Source of the DNA: Sphingobium amiense
GTDB lineage: Bacteria > Pseudomonadota > Alphaproteobacteria > Sphingomonadales > Sphingomonadaceae
Reading direction: 5' to 3'
DNA length: 64,000 nt
Assembly (NCBI RefSeq): GCF_003967075.1
Contig: NZ_AP018664.1
Location: 3,454,501-3,518,500 of the forward strand
Shown: positions 52,732 through 60,461 of the stretch, piece after piece
Numbering within the stretch: position 1 is the stretch's first letter
Layout of the letters: every line of letters starts with the position of its first letter
Made by a program: the position numbers and the translations under genes
The notes under the pieces: model-generated
The model's database searches: none
What the model saw: only the letters and a program-made list of their open reading frames with translations
What the model was told of the DNA's origin: nothing

Positions 52732-53742
52732 TCAGGCGAGCGGCTCGCCCTCCCATGTCTCGGTATCGACCTGCGCCTGCGCGTCGCGGGGGTAGCGCGG
52801 TCCCGACGGCGCGGTGAAGGGGAAGAGCGCGTCCACTGCCGCGATCAGATCGTCGGGCCAGTCGCGCGACAGCGCCGCCAGATCCTCGTCGAGATGGGCG
52901 ATGCTGGTCGTGCCGGGGATGGGCACGACATGCGGCCCCTTCGCCAGCAGCCAGCCAAGGCAAAGCTGCGCGGGCGTGCACCCGGCCTGATCGGCAAGCG
53001 TCCGCAGCTTTTCCACGAGTATGAGATTGGCGGCGAGATTGGGTTCCTGAAAGCGCGGCATCCCGGCGCGAAGATCGCCCGGCATCAGCGCAGCCGCATG
53101 GGAATTGCCCGCCAGCAGCCCGCGCCCCAGCGGCGAGAAGGCCACGAACGCGACGCCAAGATCGGCGCAGGCGTCGAGCACCGCGACTTCCGGGTTGCGC
53201 ACCCAGGGCGAATATTCGGTCTGCATCGCCGCGACCGGATGCACTGCATGGGCGCGGCGCAGCGTCGCGGCGGACATTTCGGACAGGCCGATGGCGCCGA
53301 TCTTGCCGGCTTCCTTCGCCCGGACAAGCGCGCCCACCGACTCCTCGATGGGCACGTTCCGGTCGAGCCGGTGGAGATAATAAAGGTCGATATGGTCGAC
53401 CCGCAGCCGCCGCAGCGAATCCTCCAGCACGCGGGCGATGGCCTGCGGCGATCCGTCGAGGCCACGCCTGCCGTCGATTTCGGCCAGCACGCATTTACTC
53501 GCCAGCGTGAAATCCTGACGCCGGTCCATCAGCGTGCGGCCCAGCAGTTCCTCGTTCGCGCCGAAGCCGTAGAGCGCGGCGGTGTCGAAGAAGGTCACGC
53601 CCGCGTCCAGCGCGTGACGCAGCAGCGCCTCCGCCTGCGCCGCATCCGGGCGCGGCAGATAGGCGTGGGACAGGTTCATGCACCCGAGGCCGATGGCCGA
53701 CACGGTGAAGGGGCCAATAGCGCGGGTGGGGAGGCTGGTCAT
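52732..53742 (-). CDS. Aldo/keto reductase
   Basis: NADPH-dependent reductase of 336 residues. The catalytic tetrad is readable: Asp and Tyr in FFDTAALYGFGANEELLG, Lys in LASKCVL and His in YYLHRLDRNVP. Cofactor region: GCTPAQLCLGWLLAKGPHVV followed by PIPGTTSIAHLDEDL. It lies 2 bp after pobA and is co-transcribed with it. Substrates of such AKRs include aromatic aldehydes, ketones and keto sugars; here an aldehyde by-product of lignin or flavonoid breakdown is plausible. Confidence 0.92.
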   Translation of the reverse strand: MTSLPTRAIGPFTVSAIGLGCMNLSHAYLPRPDAAQAEALLRHALDAGVTFFDTAALYGFGANEELLGRTLMDRRQDFTLASKCVLAEIDGRRGLDGSPQAIARVLEDSLRRLRVDHIDLYYLHRLDRNVPIEESVGALVRAKEAGKIGAIGLSEMSAATLRRAHAVHPVAAMQTEYSPWVRNPEVAVLDACADLGVAFVAFSPLGRGLLAGNSHAAALMPGDLRAGMPRFQEPNLAANLILVEKLRTLADQAGCTPAQLCLGWLLAKGPHVVPIPGTTSIAHLDEDLAALSRDWPDDLIAAVDALFPFTAPSGPRYPRDAQAQVDTETWEGEPLA

Positions 53743-53744
53743 GG

Positions 53745-54914
53745 CTAGAGCGGCAATCCTACATAATTTTCCGCGATCGTCGTCTGCGCCGCGACCGACG
53801 ATGCGATATAGTCGAGGTCGGCGACCTGCATCCGGCGATCAAACGCATCGCTGTCGGGGAAGCGGTGCATCAGCTTCGTCAACTGCCACGAAAAGCGTTC
53901 GGATTTCCAGATGCGCGCCAGCGCCCTGCCGGAATAGCGGGCCACCGCGTCATTGTCATTCCGCTGGAAGAAGGCGCTCAGCGCCTCCGACAGATAATGC
54001 ACGTCCGACGCGGCGAGGTTGAGGCCTTTGGCGCCCGTGGGGGGCACGATATGGGCGCTGTCCCCGGCAAGGAACAGCCGCCCGTGCCGCATCGGCTCGA
54101 ACACGAAGGAGCGCAGCGGAGCGATGGACTTTTCAATCGCCGGGCCGCGCGTGATGTGCGCCGCCGCTTCCGGCCCCAGCCGCACGGCCAGCTCGTCCCA
54201 CAGCCGGTCGTCGGGCCATTCCTCGATCTTCTCGTCGAGCGGCACCTGAATATAATAGCGGCTGCGCGTTTCCGACCGCATCGACGCCAGCGCGAAGCCG
54301 CGCTCGTGATTGGCGTAGATGAGTTCATGGTTGCACGGCGGCACATCGGCGAGGATGCCGAGCCAGCCGAACGGATAGATTTTCTCGTAGGCGGTCGCGA
54401 CCGAAGCGGGAATCGCCTTGCGCGACGGACCGTGGAACCCGTCGCACCCACAGATGAACGCAGCGTCGATGCGATGTTCGGACCCGTCTTTCGTAAAGCT
54501 CAGCCACGGCGCATCGCGGTCCACGTCATGCAGCGCCACATCGGCGGCGTCGTAGATCACTTCCAGCCCCCGCTCGGGCGCGGCAGCCATCAGGTCGCGG
54601 GTGATTTCGGTCTGGCCATAGACCATCACCTGCCTGCCGGTGAGCGCGGCGATGTCGATGCGGATCAGCCGTTCGCCATCGGCGAGGTGAAAACCGTCAT
54701 GCGGCAGCCCTTCGGCCTGCATCCGCGCGCCAAGGCCCAGCCGGTCCATAAGGTCGGTCGTGGTGCGTTCCAGCACGCCCGCGCGGATACGGCCCAGCAC
54801 ATAATCGGGCGAAGCGCGCTCGACCACGACCGCGTCGATCCCTTCCGCGCGCAGCAGATGGCCGAGCAGCAGCCCGGCTGGGCCTGCGCCGATGATCGCG
54901 ACCTGGGTTTTCAC
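53745..54914 (-). CDS. pobA: 4-hydroxybenzoate 3-monooxygenase
   Basis: FAD/NADPH hydroxylase converting 4-hydroxybenzoate to protocatechuate. It has 389 residues, close to the usual ~394. Signatures are IGAGPAGLLLGHLLRAEGID (FAD), CDGFHGPSRKAIP (dual FAD/NADPH DG motif), and RLFLAGDSAHIVPPTGAKGL (GD motif). It is separated from its nearest upstream gene by a 152-bp region with a candidate operator. It connects the 4-hydroxybenzaldehyde route at 58-62 kb to protocatechuate; no protocatechuate dioxygenase genes lie in the window. Confidence 0.95.
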   Translation of the reverse strand: MKTQVAIIGAGPAGLLLGHLLRAEGIDAVVVERASPDYVLGRIRAGVLERTTTDLMDRLGLGARMQAEGLPHDGFHLADGERLIRIDIAALTGRQVMVYGQTEITRDLMAAAPERGLEVIYDAADVALHDVDRDAPWLSFTKDGSEHRIDAAFICGCDGFHGPSRKAIPASVATAYEKIYPFGWLGILADVPPCNHELIYANHERGFALASMRSETRSRYYIQVPLDEKIEEWPDDRLWDELAVRLGPEAAAHITRGPAIEKSIAPLRSFVFEPMRHGRLFLAGDSAHIVPPTGAKGLNLAASDVHYLSEALSAFFQRNDNDAVARYSGRALARIWKSERFSWQLTKLMHRFPDSDAFDRRMQVADLDYIASSVAAQTTIAENYVGLPL

Positions 54915-54981
54915 GGCATCTCTCCCAAACTGATTTCAGGGGAGAAGCTGCCATCGCTCCTGCCGGCGAGCCATGGCTGCG

Positions 54982-54997
54982 CCAACCTTAAATTTGG
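54982..54997. promoter_or_regulatory. Candidate operator upstream of pobA
   Basis: CCAACCTTAAATTTGG is a palindrome with 6 of 8 base pairs matched (arms CCAA/TTGG, centre TTAA), about 70-80 bp upstream of the pobA start. It could bind a PobR-like or other regulator; none is encoded next to it. Confidence 0.35.
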
Positions 54998-55066
54998 ATG
55001 ATCGAACGGCTTTATCTATCCAGCAGCCGGGGAATGGCGATGCGATCCGCCAACTGTCATGGACGA

Positions 55067-57457
55067 TCAGGCGGCCGGAATGCTCAGCACATGGCCGGGC
55101 GCGTCGCGCAGCCGCAGATAGAGCTTGCCCCCCTGCGGTGGCGGTGTCCTGAGCGTTGCGCCGGTATAGCCGTGCGCGACCTGCGCCGCGCCATCCAGCG
55201 TAGGCGTCGCCCCGACCGCGTCGATCAGGAACAGGTCGCGCCCGCGCAGCGTGCAACCCTGTCCGCCGTCGCACGCAACACTCTCTATGCGCGGCAACCG
55301 CGCCAGCGTCACCAGCGGCTGCCAGTCGCTCGCCACCTCGCCCTGCCGCAGGCGGAAGCGCAGCGGGCCGAACAAATTGGGCGCTGCGGCTTTCGGGTCC
55401 AATGTCGCGACCATGACCTGCGGCCCTTCCAGCCGAACGGGGTCGCCCATCGTCAGTCGGATCACCGGCGCTCCGTCCTCGGCGCCCGTCACTTCCAGGC
55501 TGTCGCTGGCGGCGAAGCGGGTCGCGCCCTGCGCCTTGACCGAAAAGATGATGCGGCCCTGATCGGGCAGCAGATCGTCTCCGCTGAGGTCCGGAACGAT
55601 GCCGCCGGTCACGGCAGGCGGCGTGATGCTTTTCGACAGCAGCGCAAGCTGGGGGCGCGGCGCTCCCACGTCGAAGGGCAGGCTGACCGTCCGCCCGTCG
55701 CGCAGCTTCACCCGCGCCACGCCCTCCTGTCCCTCCTGCAACGCACCGCCTTCGCCGTCCGCCAGCAGGCGCAGCCGGTCCACGCTTCCCTCGCGCGTCA
55801 GCCCGTCTGGCCGCATGGTCAGGCCCGCCGCTTCCACGCCCTGCACCTCGTCCAGCCGCTGTCCGCTCAGCACCGCCGATCGGTCGCCCGCGTGAAGCTG
55901 GAGCGCGTCGAGCCGGCTCGCCTGCGCATAGCTGCGCAGCGTCAGCACCGAAGGCTCCGCCATTCCGGCATATCTGACCTCGATGCTCAGCGTTCCGGGC
56001 TTGCGGTCGGCGAGCGGCAGGGTGAGCGTCAGCGCATCGCGGCCTGCCACCTTGTATGCGACGCCCATCGGCGCATCCTTGCCCTGCCGCAGCGTCACGC
56101 TCTCGACGCAGGCAGGCGCGCCGCCCTTCAGCGTCAGCCCATTGTCGCGCCCTACCACGAGCGCAGCCGCATCCCCCTCGATCCGCCAGCCCTGCGCATC
56201 GGGCAACTGCACGGTGAAGTCCGGCCCTTCGAAACGGTCGAAGCCCCACAGGCCATGGAGATGTCCATCCATCGTGCCCTGAAAGGATGTGGGCCACTCC
56301 TGCGGACCCAGCACATAGCCGCCCCGGTCCGCGCGCGCGACGACCGGCACCTCAATGCTCTCGCCCGAGGACGCCTTTACCGTCAACATCATATCGCGCG
56401 CATAACCGGTGGAATAGATCAGCGGCGCGCCCTCGACCGGCAGCAGCCCGCCAGCCCGCGCAAGGCAGATCGGCCCGCCCGCGCCGCTGCGCAGCCGGGG
56501 AGGGGAGTCCGCCTCGATGGAAGGCATCGCCACCACCATGACCGACTTGGGCTTGGCGAAGGACGGCGCGCTGTTCAGCAGCAGCGCCATGTCCGGTCCT
56601 TTCCGCACGGTCAGCGTCGGCAGATAGTCGAAGGACGGATTGCTGAACGCGCCGAAGATCTTCGCCACGTCGCGCACCACAGCGATATAGGGGCTGTAAT
56701 AGCCATAGCCCGCCTCGCGCGTGGCGCTCAGTTGCAGGGCGAGGTCGGTCGGCGCGCCCGTCAGCGTTTCCGCCATGGAACTGGTGTGGACATCGGCCAA
56801 CACCAGCGAATCGCGATTGTCGAGCAGGCAGGCGGCCTGCATCTCGATCACGCGCGACAGGCATTCCTCATTGAGCTTCATCGACAGGCTGCGCGCGAGC
56901 GGCGGGGCGAGCGTGCGGAGAAATTCGGGATGGCTGTTTTCCTGCGCCTTGATCGCGCCCATGAAGGCATCGAGCCGCGACCGGTCGAGCGAGGCCTGAT
57001 TGAGATCCTGCGTCGCGCGGACGAACTCGCCGGGCTTGCCGCGCACCGCGTCCTGCAACGACCCCTCCGCGCCGCCCGTGTCGGGCACGAGGAACAGCAC
57101 CATCTGCCGCGCGCCTTTGGGGACCGCCAGCTCAAGCGAGCGCTTCCTGTCCTTCTTCGCCCACGTTTCGGCAAAGGCGATCCAGTCTTTCGGCGGCGGA
57201 TTGGTCGCGCCGCGCAGGAAGGCCGACACCAGGATGAAGCGCGCGCCCTGATCGGGCGGCAGTTGCGCCGCGATGCTGAGCCGGTCGCCTTCGGCAAGGC
57301 TCGGCACCTCGCCGATGGGCAGCGTCCGCTCGCCTCGCGTCACTATGATGCGCAGCGTCGGTCCCGCCAGTTCGAACGGGGCAGGATCGGCGGCGTAGAG
57401 CGGGCGGCCCGCCACCGTCAGGGCCAGCGCCATCAGGATGTGGCGGAGGCGGATCAT
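55067..57457 (-). CDS. Large predicted periplasmic protein of unknown function
   Basis: About 796 residues from ATG 57457 (MIRLRHILMALALTVAGRPL), giving a signal peptide cleaved near YAADPAP; the frame stays open to 57538 and the exact start is unsure because no good ribosome-binding site is visible. The rest is mostly beta-rich with repeated sandwich-like segments (FELAGPTLRIIVTRGERTLP; LKASS-type strands; RIESVACDGGQGCTLRGRDL near the end). I recognise no family and see no catalytic motif. Two Cys in the C-terminal part could form a disulfide. It sits between pobA and the MarR gene on the same strand. A structural or cell-surface role is possible; function is unknown. Confidence 0.8.
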   Translation of the reverse strand: MIRLRHILMALALTVAGRPLYAADPAPFELAGPTLRIIVTRGERTLPIGEVPSLAEGDRLSIAAQLPPDQGARFILVSAFLRGATNPPPKDWIAFAETWAKKDRKRSLELAVPKGARQMVLFLVPDTGGAEGSLQDAVRGKPGEFVRATQDLNQASLDRSRLDAFMGAIKAQENSHPEFLRTLAPPLARSLSMKLNEECLSRVIEMQAACLLDNRDSLVLADVHTSSMAETLTGAPTDLALQLSATREAGYGYYSPYIAVVRDVAKIFGAFSNPSFDYLPTLTVRKGPDMALLLNSAPSFAKPKSVMVVAMPSIEADSPPRLRSGAGGPICLARAGGLLPVEGAPLIYSTGYARDMMLTVKASSGESIEVPVVARADRGGYVLGPQEWPTSFQGTMDGHLHGLWGFDRFEGPDFTVQLPDAQGWRIEGDAAALVVGRDNGLTLKGGAPACVESVTLRQGKDAPMGVAYKVAGRDALTLTLPLADRKPGTLSIEVRYAGMAEPSVLTLRSYAQASRLDALQLHAGDRSAVLSGQRLDEVQGVEAAGLTMRPDGLTREGSVDRLRLLADGEGGALQEGQEGVARVKLRDGRTVSLPFDVGAPRPQLALLSKSITPPAVTGGIVPDLSGDDLLPDQGRIIFSVKAQGATRFAASDSLEVTGAEDGAPVIRLTMGDPVRLEGPQVMVATLDPKAAAPNLFGPLRFRLRQGEVASDWQPLVTLARLPRIESVACDGGQGCTLRGRDLFLIDAVGATPTLDGAAQVAHGYTGATLRTPPPQGGKLYLRLRDAPGHVLSIPAA

Positions 57458-57575
57458 CGGGCGGGTCGGCAAGGCAGGCTCCTGTCGCGCGTCGTCCAAG
57501 GCATTGCGCCCGCCGCTCTTCCACATTCGCCCGCCCAATCCAAGGGTTGAGCGCGGCGCGTATCGCGAAAGGCGC

Positions 57576-58037
57576 TTAATCCGGGGCGGACTCCCCCTGT
57601 TGCGCGATGATCCGCAGCGCGTCGCGCAAAGCGGCCATGTCCGTTTCGTTCAGCAGAGCCTCAAACCGTGCCTCATGCGCGTCCATGATCGATTCCACCT
57701 GCCTGCGCGCGGCGTCTCCCTCGGATGTAAGGGTCAGCGCGAGCGAACGGCCGTCGACCGGCGTCTTGCTCAACAGCCCCCGCGCGGCAAGGCCTGCCAC
57801 CAGCGGCGCCATATTGGCCCGCTTGATGCCCAGCGTCCGCCCGATGTCGCTCTGGATGCAGCCGGGATTTTCGCCCACCAGAATGAGGATCGTCCCTTCG
57901 ACCGGGCGCAGGGCCATGTCCGCCAGAGCCGCGCCCAGCCCCGCCATCATCACCGCCGACGCGCGCCGCAGCATATAGCCGAGGCGCGGCGCGACCGTGT
58001 CGGAGAGCGGGCTGTCGAGCGAGAGCGATGCATCCAT
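57576..58037 (-). CDS. MarR-family regulator of hydroxycinnamate genes (FerC-like)
   Basis: Protein of 153 residues with a MarR winged helix (LRPVEGTILILVGENPGCIQ; SDIGRTLGIKRANMAPLVAG; wing PVDGRSLALTLTSEGDA). It is divergent from the benzaldehyde dehydrogenase-hydratase/lyase-CoA synthetase operon. In Sphingobium SYK-6 the ferulate genes are repressed by a MarR protein (FerC) released by hydroxycinnamoyl-CoA; the same layout suggests the same control here. Little room and no clear ribosome-binding site precede its ATG, so it may be translated from a short leader. Confidence 0.9.
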   Translation of the reverse strand: MDASLSLDSPLSDTVAPRLGYMLRRASAVMMAGLGAALADMALRPVEGTILILVGENPGCIQSDIGRTLGIKRANMAPLVAGLAARGLLSKTPVDGRSLALTLTSEGDAARRQVESIMDAHEARFEALLNETDMAALRDALRIIAQQGESAPD

Positions 58038-58043
58038 GCGTTC

Positions 58044-58098
58044 GCAATAATGCTATTGTCTATAGCAATCAACGTTGTTATCTCTCATAGCAATAATG
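58044..58098. promoter_or_regulatory. Repeat cluster between MarR and aldehyde dehydrogenase genes
   Basis: GCAATAATG occurs at 58044-58052 and 58090-58098; ATAGCAAT occurs at 58062-58069 and 58087-58094; and ATTG-N7-CAAT (58055-58069) forms a dyad. These are good candidates for MarR operators covering both divergent promoters. AGGAG at 58099-58103 is the ribosome-binding site of the next gene. Confidence 0.5.
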
Positions 58099-58109
58099 AG
58101 GAGTCGGAT

Positions 58110-59561
58110 ATGCCTGAAACCGATATGGCGCTCGTGATCGGCGGCGAATCCCGCGCCGCGTCCCGCACTTTCGAGCGCCGCAATCCCGTCACCGGCGAAA
58201 TCGCCACGCGCGCTGCCGCAGCGAGCGCAGACGATGCCGTTGCCGCCGTGAATGCGGCGCAGGCCGCCTTCCCCGCATGGTCCGCGCTTGGTCCCAATGC
58301 CCGCCGCGCGGCGCTGATGAAGGCGGCCGACGCGCTCGACGCCAGAGCCGGCAACTTCGTTGACGCCATGATGGGGGAGATCGGAGCGACCGAGGGCTGG
58401 GCGCGGTTCAATCTGATGCTTGCCGTTTCGATGGTGCGCGAAGCCGCCTGCCTCACCACGCAGATCAGCGGAGAGGTGATCCCGTCGGACAAGCCCGGCT
58501 GCATCGCGATGGCGATCCGCGAGCCTGCCGGTGTCGTGCTGTCGATGGCGCCATGGAACGCGCCCATCATCCTTGCCACCCGCGCCATCGCCGTGCCGCT
58601 CGCCTGCGGCAACACGGTGGTGCTCAAGGCGTCCGAACAATGCCCACGCACCCATGGCCTCATCATCGAGGCGTTCGTCGAAGCAGGCCTTGGCGGCGGC
58701 ATCGTCAACCTCGTCACCAACGCGCCCGAAGATGCAGGCGATGTCGTGGGCGCGATGATCGACCATCCCGCGGTGCGCCGCGTCAACTTCACCGGTTCGA
58801 CCGCCGTGGGCCGGATCATCGCGCGGCGCTGCGCCGACAATCTCAAGCCGGTGCTGCTGGAACTGGGCGGCAAGGCGCCGCTCATCGTGCTGGAGGACGC
58901 AGACCTCGACGAAGCGGTGAAGGCCGCCGCTTTCGGCGCTTTCATGAATCAGGGGCAGATCTGCATGTCGACCGAGCGGATCATCGTGGTCGATGCTGTC
59001 GCCGACGCCTTTGCGGAAAAGTTCAGGGCGAAGGTCGCCACCATGCCGGTCGGCGACCCGCGCGAGGGCAAGACGCCGCTGGGCGCGGTGGTGGACGCCG
59101 GGACCGTCGCCCATGTCCGCTCGCTGATCGAGGATGCGCTGGCATCCGGCGCGACCCAGCTCAACGGCGGCGAAGCGGACGGCGTCCTCATGCCCGCCCA
59201 TGTCATCGACAGGGTGACGCCCGACATGAAACTGTTCCGCGACGAGAGCTTCGGCCCGGTCGTCGGCATCGTTCGCGCCCGCGACGAAGCCCATGCCATC
59301 GCGCTGGCCAACGACACCGAATATGGCCTTTCCGCATCGGTCTTCACCCGCGACACCGCGCGCGGCCTGCGCGTTGCGCGGCAGATCCAGTCGGGCATCT
59401 GCCACGTCAACGGCCCCACCGTCCATGACGAGGCGCAGATGCCCTTCGGCGGCGTCAAGGCTTCGGGCTACGGCAAGTTCGGCGGCAGAGCGGGCATCGA
59501 CAGCTTCACCGAACTGCGCTGGATCACCATCGAGACGCAGCCCGGCCATTATCCCATCTAA
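58110..59561 (+). CDS. Aromatic aldehyde dehydrogenase (vanillin/4-hydroxybenzaldehyde type)
   Basis: NAD-dependent dehydrogenase of 483 residues beginning MPETDMALVIGG; longer open frame upstream is non-coding. Catalytic residues: Asn in MAPWNAPIILATRA, Glu in LLELGGKAPLIVLE and Cys in NQGQICMSTERI. The C-terminus SFTELRWITIETQPGHYPI is characteristic of the salicylaldehyde/vanillin dehydrogenase group that includes LigV. It oxidises the benzaldehyde released by the hydratase-lyase encoded next to it: vanillin to vanillate or 4-hydroxybenzaldehyde to 4-hydroxybenzoate. It is the first gene of the fer-like operon. Confidence 0.93.
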   Translation: MPETDMALVIGGESRAASRTFERRNPVTGEIATRAAAASADDAVAAVNAAQAAFPAWSALGPNARRAALMKAADALDARAGNFVDAMMGEIGATEGWARFNLMLAVSMVREAACLTTQISGEVIPSDKPGCIAMAIREPAGVVLSMAPWNAPIILATRAIAVPLACGNTVVLKASEQCPRTHGLIIEAFVEAGLGGGIVNLVTNAPEDAGDVVGAMIDHPAVRRVNFTGSTAVGRIIARRCADNLKPVLLELGGKAPLIVLEDADLDEAVKAAAFGAFMNQGQICMSTERIIVVDAVADAFAEKFRAKVATMPVGDPREGKTPLGAVVDAGTVAHVRSLIEDALASGATQLNGGEADGVLMPAHVIDRVTPDMKLFRDESFGPVVGIVRARDEAHAIALANDTEYGLSASVFTRDTARGLRVARQIQSGICHVNGPTVHDEAQMPFGGVKASGYGKFGGRAGIDSFTELRWITIETQPGHYPI

Positions 59562-59581
59562 TCCATCTTCCGGAGGTTTTC

Positions 59582-60442
59582 ATGACCAACATCCTGCATC
59601 TCGAGGGGGTCGATCAGGCCGAACTCGAAACCGTCGCCTTCACCGTCGAGAACGGCGTTGCGTGGGTCAGCTTCAACCGCGCAGACAAGCGCAACTGCAT
59701 GTCGCCCCGCCTCAACCGCCAGATGATGCGCGTGCTCGACGATCTTGAATATCGCGACGATGTGGGCGTGCTGGTTCTGACCGGAGAAGGCACCGCCTGG
59801 TCGGCGGGCATGGACCTCAAGGAATATTTCCGCGAGACCGAGGCGCTGGGCCTGAAAGGCACGCGCGGCGCGCAGCGGGAAAGCTATGGCTGGTGGCGGC
59901 GGCTGCGCTGGTATCAGAAGCCGACCATTGCCATGGTCAACGGCTGGTGCTTCGGCGGCGGCTACGGTCCGCTTTTCGCCTGCGACCTCGCCTTCGCGGC
60001 GGAAGAGGCGCAGTTCGGCCTGTCCGAAATCAACTGGGGCATCCTGCCCGGCGGCGGCGCGGCCAAGGTCGCGACCGAACTCACCAGCTTCCGCCGCGCC
60101 ATGTATCATGCGCTGATGGGTGAGAATATCGACGGGCGCACGGCGGTCGAATGGGGCTTCGTCAACGAGGCGCTGCCGCTGGCGCAGCTCAAGGACCGGG
60201 TCGCCGAGGTCGCGCGGACGCTGCTTGCCAAGAACCCTGTGGCGCTCAAGGCGACCAAGGACGCGATCCGCCGGGTGCGGGAAATGACCTACGACAATGC
60301 CGAGGATTATCTGATCCGCGCGCAGGAAGCGGCCAACAGCTTCGATAATGAAGGCCGCAAGGAAGGTATCAAGCAGTTCATCGACGACAAAAGCTACAAG
60401 CCGGGGCTGGGCGCCTACGACAAGTCGAAGCAGCGCGCCTGA
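59582..60442 (+). CDS. p-Hydroxycinnamoyl-CoA hydratase/lyase (feruloyl-CoA hydratase-aldolase)
   Basis: Crotonase-fold enzyme of 286 residues that adds water to feruloyl- or p-coumaroyl-CoA and splits off acetyl-CoA, giving vanillin or 4-hydroxybenzaldehyde. Diagnostic stretches are ADKRNCMSPRLNRQMMRVLD, WSAGMDLKEYFRE, NGWCFGGGYGPLFACDLAF and FGLSEINWGILPGG, where the Glu of SEINWG is the catalytic residue in HCHL/FerB/Ech enzymes. A CGGAGG ribosome-binding site lies before the ATG. It lies 20 bp after the aldehyde dehydrogenase and 19 bp before the CoA synthetase. Confidence 0.95.
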   Translation: MTNILHLEGVDQAELETVAFTVENGVAWVSFNRADKRNCMSPRLNRQMMRVLDDLEYRDDVGVLVLTGEGTAWSAGMDLKEYFRETEALGLKGTRGAQRESYGWWRRLRWYQKPTIAMVNGWCFGGGYGPLFACDLAFAAEEAQFGLSEINWGILPGGGAAKVATELTSFRRAMYHALMGENIDGRTAVEWGFVNEALPLAQLKDRVAEVARTLLAKNPVALKATKDAIRRVREMTYDNAEDYLIRAQEAANSFDNEGRKEGIKQFIDDKSYKPGLGAYDKSKQRA

Positions 60443-60461
60443 TCGGGAAACGGACACAGGC

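Noticed and set aside
54998..57550. 850-codon open frame on the + strand opposite the unknown periplasmic protein
   Set aside because: Arg/Gln/His-rich antisense composition; the minus strand frame has a signal peptide and balanced composition, so it is preferred although its family is unknown.
57438..58109. N-terminal extension of the aldehyde dehydrogenase through the MarR gene
   Set aside because: AGGAG right before ATG 58110 and the normal family length fix the start; the extension is antisense to MarR.
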